Shown: positions 42,615-51,835 of the stretch, in pieces
How the letters are laid out: each line of letters begins with the position of its first letter
Position numbering within the stretch: the stretch's first letter is position 1
Assembly: GCF_001687565.2 (NCBI RefSeq)
Contig: NZ_CP016534.2
Coordinates: 3,290,501 to 3,354,500 of the forward strand
Direction of reading: 5' to 3'
Length of the DNA stretch: 64,000 nucleotides
Source: Planococcus antarcticus DSM 14505
GTDB lineage: Bacteria; Bacillota; Bacilli; Bacillales_A; Planococcaceae
Made by a program: the position numbers and the translations under genes
Notes under the pieces: generated by a model
Seen by the model: only the letters and a program-made list of their open reading frames with translations
Told to the model about the DNA's origin: nothing
Database searches by the model: none

Positions 42615-45600
42615 TTATTCTGCAATTTTATTTCTGCGTCGGTTCACCCGGTAGAATACCAGGTACAACGCTGGAATCATCACCAGTGTAAACAGGCTGG
42701 AGAATGCCAAACCGGCAATGATGGTCACAGCCAATGGTTCAAACAGTGGATCTCCTGACAACGCAATTGGCACGAGTGCAATAATCGATGTAATGGTTGT
42801 CAAAAGAATGGGTTTGATACGAGCATAGCCAGATTCAATAATAGCTTCTTTAATATCGAAGTTTCCCGATAGACGACGCGTTTCTACAAAGTCGATCAAG
42901 ACGACTGCGTTTCGTACCACGATTCCTGTCAGCGAAACAATTCCCATAACGCCAAGGAAACTTAGCGGCGTTTGCGTTAAGAACAATCCAAGAATGGCAC
43001 CAGAAACACCTAAGTAAACGGCGATTAAGACAAGGAATGGCAAGCTGAACGATTTAAACTGGAATGCGATAACGAGATACACGAGCAAAATGACCACTAG
43101 GAACAGGATGCTAATTTCAGCAAAGAAAGCTTCCTGATCAGAGTTTTCTCCACCCGTTGATAATTCATAGCCTTCTGGCAAAGACTCACGCTCTGTATCC
43201 ACGACTGCTAGCATTTTGTTTTCAAAGTCAGCAACGTCACCAAATGCACGAAGCGTAATCGAACGTTCCGCTTCTTTATGCGGCACTTGTGACAATTTCG
43301 TTGTGTCTTCTGGTGTTAGCAACTCATCCATCGGAACCAATGTCGGTGGTCCTTGTTGACTAAGTGCCGGAACCTCGAATTGAGACAAATCAATTGGTTG
43401 ACCTTCGTCAATGCCGGATTGCTTTAAGAACACTTGATACGGCATTTGACTTTCATAAATGGTGTATAGAGGCACACCTTGTGTCAAAAGCTGCAGTTGA
43501 TTGGTTACTGAACTAAGTGCGATCTTGTTTTCTTGTAGCGCATCTTGATTCGGCACATACTCAATCGCTGGAACCGGATCACCTAAATTGTCTGTAACAA
43601 TCGTAGCGCCTTCTGCAAGCATCTGTTCTTTTAATTGGTCGCGGAGAGATGCTAACTCTTCAATATCTTCACCTGTAATATCCACTGTAACTGGAGCCCC
43701 TACAGGTGGACCTTGAACAATCGTATCCAAGAAAATTTCTGCTTCTGGGAAACGCTCGCGTAACTCGGGCTGCCATTTATCGATAAAATCAGCAGCGGTT
43801 GTTTGGTCACGGTCAATGCGGAATACCACTTGACCTGTGTTGCCTCCTGTATTATTCATTGAAGATGCAAACAAGTTCGGCAAGCCTTCACCCGAAAAGA
43901 TTGAGATTTCAGCAATGTTGTCATCTTCAGATTCGACTTCTTCTGTCAAACTAGCAAGAAATTCATCGGTATTTTCAATCGTTGTGCCTTCTGCCAGGCG
44001 GACATTCATTGTTACTTCTTCGCGGTCAGCTGCTGGGAAAAATTCAAAAGGCGTAAAGAGCGCAAGGGACAATAGCCCAGTCGCGACCAACAAGCCTCCG
44101 ACTCCAACAAGTAGAGGGCGTTTTAATACGCCACGCAATACTTTATTTGAATAAAACAAAGCGATTTTCTCGAGTGGTTTCCCTAAAAATCCAGGAGTAT
44201 CCGAAATTTTTTTCGCTCTTCGTTTCGTTTTCAAATATTGCATCATTGGTACAAGTGTAATCGATAGCACCGTTGAAGCTAAAATCGTCGTAATTAAAAT
44301 ACTTGGCAAGGCCTTGATAAACGCACCATTACCACCTGACAACAGCAATAACGGTGAAAATGTGACGACAATCGCCAAACTAGAAGAAATAATAGATGGG
44401 TACACTTCGCGGACACCGGTAATGGCTCCATCAAGTGCTGAATCACCTAGCTTATAACGCCGCTGAATATTATCATTGACCACGATACTGTCATCGACTA
44501 GAATACCGATCGCAATAATGAGACCGATAACTGAAATCTGGTTTAAGTCAACGCCCAGCCATGGAATCGGAATCATCCCGATTAGTACCGAAACTAGCAC
44601 GGTTAACGCAACCGCAAAAGATCCATACAAAGTTAATCCAGCTGTCGTGACAATCAAAACAGCTAATACAGCGATAGCCAATGAAACATATAGGCCGTCG
44701 AAGATTTCATTCACATTATCCGCTTGAGATTCATATTTCTCTGCTTGCACTCCGGCTGGCAGATCTCCTGCAAATTCTTCAATAATTTCAGAGACATTAT
44801 CATCTACAGCAGGAACATCCTGTCCTGTCTGCAAAAAGACGGTATACGAAATGGCGTCTTCGCCTTCGAACGTGACAATATCTTCCGTTTCTTGATCTAC
44901 CGTTTCGATCGTCGCAACATCTGCAAGTGGAACTGCTGCTGCACCTACTTGCAGTTCTTTTAGTTTCTCGATGCCTTGACCTTGTTGCACAGTCAGGCTG
45001 ACTTGCTCATTGCCGTTATCGTGTGTTCCAAGAGACAATGGCTGATTCGCTTGTTGAAGCGATTGGAGCACTTCAAATGGCTGAAGCTGGTTAGCTGCTA
45101 ACTCTTCACTATTAAGTTCAATCAGAACTTGCTGTGAATTCAAGCCTTTAACCGTTGTTCCAGCAACTCCAGAAACGGCTTCCACTTCCTCAGAAAGCGT
45201 CGATAAAGCATCTTCCATATTTGCCAGTTCTTCTTTGTCTCCATAGAACATATATGAGACTAAAGGAAAAGTTAAATCTAGTTTTTCTACCGTTGTCTCT
45301 GATGCGTTATCAGGGAACCCTGATGTGGCATTTCCTGCTTGCTGCTGGATGCTGTTGATTAACTCATCCGGATTTTCACCGTCTTCTATTTCCAACGTAA
45401 TAATGGAAGCAGAATTGGCAGACACTGATTGCAGCGAGGCAATGCCATCTACCTTTTGGATTTCACTTTCCAGCGGATTGGTTATGGAAGTTTCCACTTC
45501 CTCCGGTCCTGCACCCGGCAAGATTGTTGAAATCAAAACTAGGCTTGACGGTGTTTCGGGAATCTCACGTTGAGGTAATGTGATAAAGACATACGCCCCT

Positions 45601-45662
45601 ACAATCGACAGAATTAAAATTAAAAATATGAATAACTTGCCTCGGTCTAGTATATACTTCAT
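42615..45662 (-). CDS. RND-family efflux pump (SwrC/AcrB-like)
   Basis: A 1015-residue resistance-nodulation-division pump with two homologous halves, each with a single N-terminal helix, a large periplasmic-type loop and a 5-helix bundle. The helix-4 motif GILVDDSIVVNDNIQRR is near residue 400, with the proton-relay Asp pair; the second half has GVMGIVSLTGIVVRNAVVLIDFVE. No membrane-fusion or outer-membrane partner gene lies nearby, as in Bacillus SwrC (1065 aa), which exports surfactants and antimicrobial lipids. A single transcription unit: a terminator follows directly. Confidence 0.9.
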   Translation of the reverse strand: MKYILDRGKLFIFLILILSIVGAYVFITLPQREIPETPSSLVLISTILPGAGPEEVETSITNPLESEIQKVDGIASLQSVSANSASIITLEIEDGENPDELINSIQQQAGNATSGFPDNASETTVEKLDLTFPLVSYMFYGDKEELANMEDALSTLSEEVEAVSGVAGTTVKGLNSQQVLIELNSEELAANQLQPFEVLQSLQQANQPLSLGTHDNGNEQVSLTVQQGQGIEKLKELQVGAAAVPLADVATIETVDQETEDIVTFEGEDAISYTVFLQTGQDVPAVDDNVSEIIEEFAGDLPAGVQAEKYESQADNVNEIFDGLYVSLAIAVLAVLIVTTAGLTLYGSFAVALTVLVSVLIGMIPIPWLGVDLNQISVIGLIIAIGILVDDSIVVNDNIQRRYKLGDSALDGAITGVREVYPSIISSSLAIVVTFSPLLLLSGGNGAFIKALPSILITTILASTVLSITLVPMMQYLKTKRRAKKISDTPGFLGKPLEKIALFYSNKVLRGVLKRPLLVGVGGLLVATGLLSLALFTPFEFFPAADREEVTMNVRLAEGTTIENTDEFLASLTEEVESEDDNIAEISIFSGEGLPNLFASSMNNTGGNTGQVVFRIDRDQTTAADFIDKWQPELRERFPEAEIFLDTIVQGPPVGAPVTVDITGEDIEELASLRDQLKEQMLAEGATIVTDNLGDPVPAIEYVPNQDALQENKIALSSVTNQLQLLTQGVPLYTIYESQMPYQVFLKQSGIDEGQPIDLSQFEVPALSQQGPPTLVPMDELLTPEDTTKLSQVPHKEAERSITLRAFGDVADFENKMLAVVDTERESLPEGYELSTGGENSDQEAFFAEISILFLVVILLVYLVIAFQFKSFSLPFLVLIAVYLGVSGAILGLFLTQTPLSFLGVMGIVSLTGIVVRNAVVLIDFVETRRLSGNFDIKEAIIESGYARIKPILLTTITSIIALVPIALSGDPLFEPLAVTIIAGLAFSSLFTLVMIPALYLVFYRVNRRRNKIAE

Positions 45663-45732
45663 CGGCCCGTCTCCTCTGCATTTTTGTATAATTATTGTAT
45701 AACTATAGCATTAAAAATACTAGTAAATAGCA

Positions 45733-45762
45733 CAGAAAATCGGATGAAAATTCCATCCGATT
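45733..45762 (-). terminator. Rho-independent terminator of the small membrane-protein gene
   Basis: AAAATCGGATG pairs with CATCCGATTTT across a 6-base loop, with T residues after it on the minus strand. Confidence 0.85.
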
Positions 45763-46008
45763 TTACAAAGTGTACATCTTTTGGTGCTTCATCAGAAAAG
45801 CAGCGACAAATAACAGCAGCGGCAACAGAATAGACAACCGGAACCACATTCCCTGCCCTCCCATAAAAATGAGTAAAATTGGCGGAAGCAACGTGATTCC
45901 GCTCCAAGCAATTGCTTTCCATGATCTTTTCCAAAGACCGATAATCGCCAGCACAATCGACACAATGACTAGAGACCAGAGCAAAATCCCAACCAGAAAA
46001 AAGCCCAT
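45763..46008 (-). CDS. Small membrane protein (81 aa)
   Basis: A short protein of unknown function with three predicted helices (GFFLVGILLWSLVIVSIVLAIIGLW, AWSGITLLPPILLIFM, LSILLPLLLFVAAFL) and a basic C-terminal stretch. ATG 46008 has GAGGCGC about 9 bases upstream, and the extended frame to 46035 lacks one. It is transcribed before the RND pump (same strand) and could be a small partner, but there is no evidence beyond position. Not recognised as a named family. Confidence 0.6.
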   Translation of the reverse strand: MGFFLVGILLWSLVIVSIVLAIIGLWKRSWKAIAWSGITLLPPILLIFMGGQGMWFRLSILLPLLLFVAAFLMKHQKMYTL

Positions 46009-46087
46009 CGTAAAGCGCCTCTTTATTTTTAGCAATCTGTTACTTATCTATACCCTTTTCCCTGGAAAAAACGTCGTCAGTAAACTA

Positions 46088-46125
46088 AAAAAACCAGACA
46101 GCCAAATTGCGCTGTCCGGTTAAAA
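46088..46125 (-). terminator. Terminator of the TraB-family gene
   Basis: AACCAGACAGC pairs with GCTGTCCGGTT across a 9-base loop; a T-run of seven on the minus strand follows. It lies just after the stop codon. Confidence 0.85.
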
Positions 46126-46131
46126 ATCCGA

Positions 46132-47298
46132 TTATAGATTTTGGAAAAACAAGCGGATAACATCCACGCCGCCGATGACATTGCCTGCCGCAGTTCCGAC
46201 ATTTGTCAAAACAACGACCAACAGAACGCGCGTGACTTTATTGTCCCAAAATCCTTTAAGTGTAAACACGTCTTTCGATAAAGTCTGAAAATCTCCAACG
46301 TTGGGGCGACGAATGTAGGCTTGCGCAAGCCCGGAAAACCAGCCTGCAGCCAAAAGGGGGTGCAGTGCCCCGATTGGTCCGCCGACGAAAGCTGTCAGTA
46401 TTGCTAATGGATGACCAAAAGCTACAGCAGCGCCAATAGCGCCAAGACAGGCTGTCCATAGGATCCAGCTAATGGTTTGGTCGATACCGGCTGCCGGATT
46501 ATTCATGAAAGTAATGGCAATCATTGCGACCAACGCCAGCGGAATTGCCCAGCCGATGATTTTCGGCCATTTTGATTTTGGCGGAACTTCCGACAACTTC
46601 GCTAAATCGTGTTCGTTATGAACTTCTTTGATAATGCCTGGCACATGAGCTGCTCCAAGAACCGCAACGATTTTTTTTCCAGGCGCATTTTTTATTTTTT
46701 GCGCTAAATACTGGTCTCGTTCATCAATAAGCGGCTCTTTTAGTTTAGGAAAGGCTTGTGTAAAGTCGTCCATTACCGCGTTCAACGTATCTTGTGATTT
46801 CATCTTTTCCAAATCTTCTTCTGAAATGGTTTCTTTGCTGAAAATGCTGAAGAATACAGATGTCAACAACTGTGCTTTTCCCATAAAGCCGATATTGCCC
46901 CAAATACGCGAAAACGTCACTTGGATATTGCGGTCCGCCAGCACGAGTTCTGCTCCTGCCTCTTTAGCAGACGCGATTCCTTGAATCATTTCTTGTCCGG
47001 GTTTAATCCCGAACTGATCTGCGAGTCGATTTTGAAAAGAAGAAATCGCCAAGTTCATCAAAAGCAAGCTAGCTTTTTTGTCTTTGATCACTTTGAAAAT
47101 ATCTGTCTCTTTCCATTTGCTGCCTTGCGTAACCGATTCATAGCGCTGCGCATCGAGTTCGATGCACACTGAATCCGGCTGCTCTGCTTCGATAACAGCT
47201 TTAACCTGCTCTGCACTAGCTTTAGAAACATGTGCCGTACCGATTAGGATCAATTCTTTGCCGTTGTATTCTATGCGTGTGATATTGTCATCCATCAT
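46132..47298 (-). CDS. TraB/PrgY-family protein (Tiki-like fold)
   Basis: A 388-residue membrane protein. The N-terminal 230 residues are the TraB domain: two GxxH motifs, LIGTAHVSKAS near residue 20 and VLGAAHVPGI near 214, with ExR-type charged residues between (CIELDAQRYE). Four to five helices follow. Enterococcal TraB/PrgY blocks inhibitor pheromone activity, and animal Tiki is a metalloprotease, but chromosomal Gram-positive homologues have no confirmed role. Starts at ATG 47298 (or the next ATG). Monocistronic. Confidence 0.82.
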   Translation of the reverse strand: MMDDNITRIEYNGKELILIGTAHVSKASAEQVKAVIEAEQPDSVCIELDAQRYESVTQGSKWKETDIFKVIKDKKASLLLMNLAISSFQNRLADQFGIKPGQEMIQGIASAKEAGAELVLADRNIQVTFSRIWGNIGFMGKAQLLTSVFFSIFSKETISEEDLEKMKSQDTLNAVMDDFTQAFPKLKEPLIDERDQYLAQKIKNAPGKKIVAVLGAAHVPGIIKEVHNEHDLAKLSEVPPKSKWPKIIGWAIPLALVAMIAITFMNNPAAGIDQTISWILWTACLGAIGAAVAFGHPLAILTAFVGGPIGALHPLLAAGWFSGLAQAYIRRPNVGDFQTLSKDVFTLKGFWDNKVTRVLLVVVLTNVGTAAGNVIGGVDVIRLFFQNL

Positions 47299-47792
47299 GC
47301 TGTACTTCCTTCACAGAACTATATTTCTTTTCACCTCACATGAAAAGACTGTCTATTTTATATAATGAATCACATCAGCAAAAATATCAATGCTCCACCC
47401 TTTTAATCGCATTTGAAAAAGTGATTTCTATGTAAGGTGAATTAATAGTTTTAAAAGACGTTCCGCAAACCAACTCCGCTTTCCTGCGGGCTTGCACCGA
47501 ACTAACTCGGGCTTTACGCCCGAGTGGATTTCTTTCCATGTTGCTTCGCTGCTCCCTTGGAGTCTCCGTTGGTTTACTCCACATCTTAACAATTAGTCAT
47601 TTGAAAACACTTAAAAGAAAGAGTGAAAGACGACGAAAAAATTGTCTTCTCTTGTATCGCTATGCTAGCTTTGTTCTATCACACCAGATACGCGTTCACT
47701 TCTTGTTGATCAAAGTGTTCGCTTGAAAAGATTTCCTCGTCTTTTTCAAATATTATAGTTAAATAGCTAACTCTTCAGTTCAATATTTACAC
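47299..47792. other. Intergenic region with a palindromic repeat element
   Basis: A 490-base gap. The repeat at 47467-47577 is described separately; the rest (47588-47792) has no good frame and is rich in A/T. Confidence 0.5.
47467..47577. repeat. Third repeat family: AAACCAAC...GTTGGTTT element
   Basis: A 111-bp element with inverted outer arms AAACCAAC and GTTGGTTT, inner hairpin CTCGGGC/GCCCGAG, and the words TCCGCTTTCCTGCGGGC and GGAGTCTCCG. A degenerate relative is at 62963-63075. The composition resembles MITE- or REP-like elements that I associate with Bacillaceae, from memory. Confidence 0.72.
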
Positions 47793-48638
47793 TCACAAAT
47801 CAGTCGCTTTAAATGTGTCGCCTTCTTTTAAATTGCCGGCCTTAAAGCCTTTTTTGAACCATCTTTGGCGTTGTTCGGAACTGCCGTGTGTAAAACTTTC
47901 GGGTACTACGTAACCACGCGCACGTTGTTGAATGGTGTCGTCTCCTACAGCACTTGCCGCTGTCAGTGCTTCTTCTAGGTCGCCTTCTTCTAGATAGCCC
48001 ATGCCTTGTGCATGATTTGCCCAAACACCCCATAAATAATCAGCTTGCAGTTCCAAGCGAACTTGCACTTTATTGTATTCTTCTTCGCTTAGTTGGTTGC
48101 GGAGAGGCTGCACTTCTTCCATGACACCAAGAAGATTCTGGACGTGGTGTCCGACTTCGTGTGCCACTACATAGGCCATAGCAAAATCGCCTGGTGCTTG
48201 AAATTGGGTGTGTAGTTCATTGTAAAAACTCAAATCAATATAAAGTTTGTAGTCGCCTGGACAATAAAATGGACCGACGGCTGCACCTGCCGTCCCACAT
48301 GCAGACTCAACACTTCCGCTGTAAAGCACCAATGTCGGCTCGACATATTCCATTCCTTCTTCTTCGAATACTTCCGTCCAGGCCTGTTCGGTATCAGCCA
48401 AAACGACTGAAACAAATTCAGCCAACTCTTCTTCTTGCGCTGTTGACTCGTACAGCTGGTTTGAAGTCGACACTGATGATCCATTTGATTGATCAAGAAT
48501 GACACCCGGGTCACCGCCTAAAAATGCTACTAACAGCACAATCAAAATACTGCCGATGCCGCCTCCTGCTACTATTACACCACCTTTCCCTCTTCTGTCT
48601 TCAACGTTTCTACTGGCTTTTCTGTCTTTCCATTCCAT
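47793..48638 (-). CDS. Neutral zinc metallopeptidase family protein (YpfJ-like)
   Basis: A 281-residue membrane-anchored protein. One N-terminal helix (GGGIGSILIVLLVAFLGG at residues 25-42) precedes an extracytoplasmic domain with the zinc motif HEVGHH (His160, Glu161, His164). A Cys pair, CGTAGAAVGPFYC, could form a disulfide or loop. Family members (YpfJ) are putative zinc proteases without known substrates. ATG 48638 (MEWKDRKASR) has GAGGAACC upstream; the frame extends to 48677 without a ribosome-binding site. It is monocistronic. Confidence 0.85.
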   Translation of the reverse strand: MEWKDRKASRNVEDRRGKGGVIVAGGGIGSILIVLLVAFLGGDPGVILDQSNGSSVSTSNQLYESTAQEEELAEFVSVVLADTEQAWTEVFEEEGMEYVEPTLVLYSGSVESACGTAGAAVGPFYCPGDYKLYIDLSFYNELHTQFQAPGDFAMAYVVAHEVGHHVQNLLGVMEEVQPLRNQLSEEEYNKVQVRLELQADYLWGVWANHAQGMGYLEEGDLEEALTAASAVGDDTIQQRARGYVVPESFTHGSSEQRQRWFKKGFKAGNLKEGDTFKATDL

Positions 48639-48696
48639 AAAGGTTCCTCGTTTCGCAACTGTTTTTATTGTAAACATACCCGTTATCGTCCTAGTT

Positions 48697-49308
48697 CTAA
48701 TCCATTTTAGGCAGACGATAAATTAAAAATCGTTCGCGCGGATTTTTATGGAAATCGGGCAGTTGGATTTCTTTTATCAATTGAAAAACGGTGCTAGTTT
48801 CCAAAAAGTCGCTGTATTCCTGTGAGGCAAAAAACAGGATCACTTCTACTTTCCGTGAGTTTGTTTCGACTGAGATTAAAATTTTATTGATAAAAGCAAT
48901 AAAGATCTCCACGGAAAAAGGGTTAAAAAAATAAAATATAGTGTCTTGTGCTACGATCGAATATTCCTGTGCCAAGCAATTATAAAAGTTAATGCTAGAC
49001 TCCGCAGCAGCATGCTTTTTCAAATATCGTTTTTTATTTTCGAGAGCTTCGGTGTAGAACACTGGATTCATTTCGATACCTGCACTTTTTGCACCAAATA
49101 AATGATGCACATAAAAGTTTAAGCGACCTTTTCCACATCCCACATCCACCAGTCTGTCTCCAGAGGACAGGCTATAATTCTGGAATAGCTTGTCCAGCAG
49201 CTCATAGGGTGTCGGTTCGTATCGGTTATGGTGCAAAGAATCCGTGAAGCCCTGCTGGTTTCCCTCTGTTACGATGTTCAACTGGTATTCATAGGTCTGC
49301 TCGTTCAT
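48697..49308 (-). CDS. SAM-dependent methyltransferase-like protein
   Basis: A 203-residue protein with a clear Rossmann SAM motif, LVDVGCGKGRLNFYVHHLFGAKSAGIEMNP at residues 54-83. The conserved post-motif region includes the NCLAQEYSIVAQDTIFYFFNPFS loop, where FNPF takes the place of the usual DxxY/NPPY. The substrate class (N- or O-methyl) is not predictable. ATG 49308 follows AAGGAGTG. A lysine riboswitch of the divergent dapA gene is close upstream. Confidence 0.78.
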   Translation of the reverse strand: MNEQTYEYQLNIVTEGNQQGFTDSLHHNRYEPTPYELLDKLFQNYSLSSGDRLVDVGCGKGRLNFYVHHLFGAKSAGIEMNPVFYTEALENKKRYLKKHAAAESSINFYNCLAQEYSIVAQDTIFYFFNPFSVEIFIAFINKILISVETNSRKVEVILFFASQEYSDFLETSTVFQLIKEIQLPDFHKNPRERFLIYRLPKMD

Positions 49309-49349
49309 CCCGGATCACTCCTTTTTCGTAAGATTTTACATTCTCTATC

Positions 49350-49378
49350 TTGTAATTGACAGGGAAATTTGTTATAGT
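49350..49378 (+). promoter_or_regulatory. SigA promoter of the lysine-riboswitch leader
   Basis: TTGTAA (49350-49355), 17 bases, TATAGT (49373-49378), about 40 bases before the aptamer. Confidence 0.6.
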
Positions 49379-49418
49379 ACAGCTAATTAAATATTTCTTG
49401 CTCCAGCTTTCATGGAGT

Positions 49419-49590
49419 AGGATAGAGGCGCAAAAACCACCAGTACGCAAAACGAGGACAATGAGATCCATTGACGTTTGCCGAAAGGGGGATTTGCCGA
49501 AGTGGCGGAAATCTCATATTTCTGTTCGCTGGGTCTGCATTCAACAAATGCAGGACTGTCATATAGGAAACTATATGGAGGGCTATCTGA
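49419..49590 (+). ncRNA. Lysine riboswitch (L box)
   Basis: Shows the ordered conserved pieces: GATAGAGGCGC near 49421, AGTA, AAAGGGGG-like with GCCGAAGT near 49498, CTGGGTCTGC, then GAGGGCTATC closing the first stem (GATAG/CTATC, 49421-49425 and 49583-49587). It is followed by a terminator and dapA; lysine should turn the gene off. Confidence 0.92.
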
Positions 49591-49624
49591 TGCACAGGAA
49601 CGAATGGTAAACATTGTTTCTACT

Positions 49625-49657
49625 GCAGCAACGGGACCCCTCGTTGCTGCTTTTTTT
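49625..49657 (+). terminator. Riboswitch terminator upstream of dapA
   Basis: GCAGCAACG pairs with CGTTGCTGC across an 8-base loop, followed by seven T residues. It lies 65 bases before the dapA start, so termination here would stop the gene. Confidence 0.9.
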
Positions 49658-49721
49658 GTTCATTCCTGACTGGCCCCTCACCTCTAAGCTTCGACAAAAA
49701 TTAGAAAAGGGTGTGTTTTTT

Positions 49722-50612
49722 ATGAATTTCGGCCAAGTAATTACAGCAATGGTAACACCATTCGATCAACATGGAGAAATTGACTTTCCGGCAACTCAGA
49801 AACTGATAGAGCATTTGATAGCGAACGGTTCAGATGCCCTTGTCATCGCGGGAACAACAGGTGAATCTCCGACTTTATCAACAGATGAAAAAGTAGAGTT
49901 GTTCCAGTTTACCGTCAACATCGTCGCCGGCAGAATCCCAGTCATCGCAGGGACCGGCTCAAACAATACGCGCGCATCCATTTCATTGACGAGACAAGCG
50001 GAAGAATCTGGCGTTGACGGCGTCATGTTGGTCACTCCTTATTACAACAAGCCGTCACAGGAAGGTATGTTCCAACATTTCCAGGCAATTGCCCAGTCTA
50101 CACGTCTGCCAGTCATGCTTTACAATATTCCAGGGCGCAGCGTGGTCACTATGTCCCCAGCGACGATTATCCGCCTGTCCAAGATTGACAACATTGTTTC
50201 TGTCAAAGAAGCGAGCGGCGACTTAGATGCAACTGCAGAAATCATTGAAAAAACAGCGGCATCTTTTTCTGTCTACAGCGGTGATGACAGTCTGACTTTA
50301 CCGATGCTGTCAATCGGCGGAACTGGTATCGTCTCAGTGTCTGCACATATTATCGGCAGCGCTATGCAGGACATGATTACTAGCTTTAAAACAGGTGACG
50401 TAAAAACAGCAGCGGCTATCCATAGACGTTTATTGCCGACCATGAAAGCATTGTTCGCTGCGCCAAATCCGTCTCCGGTCAAAGCAGCGCTCAACATGAC
50501 CGGTGTCCAGGTAGGTGGTGTACGCTTGCCGATGCTTTCATTGACCGAAGAAGAAGCCTCAGCATTGCGTAAATCATTGCCAGATCTGCATTCAGAGGCT
50601 GTTACTAACTAA
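49722..50612 (+). CDS. dapA: 4-hydroxy-tetrahydrodipicolinate synthase (DapA)
   Basis: A 296-residue enzyme condensing aspartate semialdehyde and pyruvate, the first step of the lysine/diaminopimelate branch. Schiff-base Lys162 is in VKEASGD, Tyr134 in MLYNIPGR, and GTTGESPTLSTDE near residue 46 holds the Thr pair of the active site. ATG 49722 (MNFGQVITAM) follows AAAGGGTG. A lysine riboswitch with terminator precedes it. The gene ends at a terminator; other lysine genes are not adjacent. Confidence 0.95.
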   Translation: MNFGQVITAMVTPFDQHGEIDFPATQKLIEHLIANGSDALVIAGTTGESPTLSTDEKVELFQFTVNIVAGRIPVIAGTGSNNTRASISLTRQAEESGVDGVMLVTPYYNKPSQEGMFQHFQAIAQSTRLPVMLYNIPGRSVVTMSPATIIRLSKIDNIVSVKEASGDLDATAEIIEKTAASFSVYSGDDSLTLPMLSIGGTGIVSVSAHIIGSAMQDMITSFKTGDVKTAAAIHRRLLPTMKALFAAPNPSPVKAALNMTGVQVGGVRLPMLSLTEEEASALRKSLPDLHSEAVTN

Positions 50613-50621
50613 GTTCATCAC

Positions 50622-50658
50622 AAAAAAACGTTGAAGCCCTCGGGCTTCAACGTTTTTT
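50622..50658. terminator. Bidirectional terminator between dapA and the STAS gene
   Basis: AAAAAACGTTGAAGCCC pairs with GGGCTTCAACGTTTTTT; the loop is only TC. It overlaps the stop codon of the STAS gene. Confidence 0.88.
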
Positions 50659-51501
50659 AAATTCGTTATCTTTCATCTGTTCCAAAACCCGCTTTAAGCT
50701 GCCGCCAATTTCTAGGTCTTTTAAATCGACGCCAATTTCAGCCAACGTTCTGGCGATTTCGGGTCGGATGCCAGTCAGAATGGACCGTACCCCAACTAGC
50801 TTCAGCGACTGGACAATTTTGATAATTTGTTCCGCCACCATCGAGTCTACCCGTACCACTCCCGACAGATCTACAATGAGCATCTTGATTTTCAGCTGAT
50901 TGGCGGATAGCAGTGTCTTCTCCAGAATATAGCGGGCACGGTCAATTTCAATACTGCCTACTAACGGCAAAATGGCAATCTGATCACTGACAGGGACGAC
51001 CGGTGCTGACAGTTCAAGAAATTCCTTTCTTGCCGATTTCAATTTCCGCTGATACGAACCCGTGTAAGTATTTGTATACGAATATACTGCATGATCCAGC
51101 AATGAATGGAAAAACTCCATGACATTAAAAAGAAGCGGAAGGTCCATTTTTTTATGAATCGCTTCTGTCTTAATGATTTTTCCGATGTGTTTGCGGTAAA
51201 GCGAGGTTTCCGCCATAGCATCATCCAATGCCATATTGTTTTCAAAAAAGAAGTTCCCTGTCGCTTCTCCCCAAGCTGCGATACCTGCAAGCACTTTTTC
51301 CTCGTCACAGCTATTGATGATGGATTCTCCAAGCAATTCCACAAAATCGGCTCTGGCTGCTTTGACGACCTCCACTAATTCCTTATGCTCTAGCAATTGC
51401 TCAAGGGGAGTGTGTTTGACCGCTTCTTCATGAATTAACTGAGCAACTAATGCCTTATCTGCTATCACCCGTTCACCCAGCAATCGATTGTATTTTTCCA
51501 T
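50647..51501 (-). CDS. RsbR-family STAS-domain protein (stressosome-like)
   Basis: A 284-residue protein. The N-terminal ~160 residues are a helical non-heme globin-like sensor as in RsbR paralogs, and the C-terminal 120 are a STAS domain (APVVPVSDQIAILPLVGSIE, then LIVDLSGVVRVDSMVAEQI). Stressosome proteins relay signals to the SigB cascade. The threonine sites found in RsbRA appear changed (SAP for STP, DLSG with Ser), so phosphorylation control may differ. ATG 51501 follows GGAGG by 8 bases. Stands alone, without rsbS or rsbT. Confidence 0.82.
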   Translation of the reverse strand: MEKYNRLLGERVIADKALVAQLIHEEAVKHTPLEQLLEHKELVEVVKAARADFVELLGESIINSCDEEKVLAGIAAWGEATGNFFFENNMALDDAMAETSLYRKHIGKIIKTEAIHKKMDLPLLFNVMEFFHSLLDHAVYSYTNTYTGSYQRKLKSARKEFLELSAPVVPVSDQIAILPLVGSIEIDRARYILEKTLLSANQLKIKMLIVDLSGVVRVDSMVAEQIIKIVQSLKLVGVRSILTGIRPEIARTLAEIGVDLKDLEIGGSLKRVLEQMKDNEFKKR

Positions 51502-51591
51502 CAGAACCTCCAAAGGCAAAGATATTTTTTTATGCCTTTATTATAGCCTTTGAACCGAGGATTGTAATGGGTTTATTTACCGTTTTTCCGC

Positions 51592-51623
51592 AAAAAAATA
51601 CATCCGCCTCAAAGACGGATGTA
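51592..51623 (-). terminator. Rho-independent terminator after the GGDEF remnant
   Basis: TACATCCG pairs with CGGATGTA across a 9-base loop and is followed by seven T residues on the minus strand. Confidence 0.75.
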
Positions 51624-51638
51624 CGGTGCAGTTCTGTA

Positions 51639-51800
51639 TTAGTTTCCAATGACGCAATTTCTGCTACTAGCCTTAGCTTTGTAGAGAAAACCATGAGCAA
51701 GCGACAACAAACTTTCCACATTATCTCCAGATTCATAAGCCGCAACACCACTGCTCACCGTGATGGGAATGTGCTGCTAGTCGACAGTTTCCATTCTTTT
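51639..51800 (-). pseudogene. Fragment of a diguanylate cyclase (GGDEF) gene
   Basis: On the minus strand the frame reading ITVSSGVAAYESGD and then YKAKASSRN matches the C-terminal end of GGDEF domains (typically VTVSIGVA....LYRAKAAGRN) and ends in TAA at 51639. In the same frame a TAG lies at 51777-51779 right where the domain should continue. The GG(D/E)EF signature and the metal-binding Asp are missing. The remnant is too short to be active. Confidence 0.65.
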
Positions 51801-51835
51801 AAATTTTTTAGAAAGAAAAGACATGAAAGATCGCT

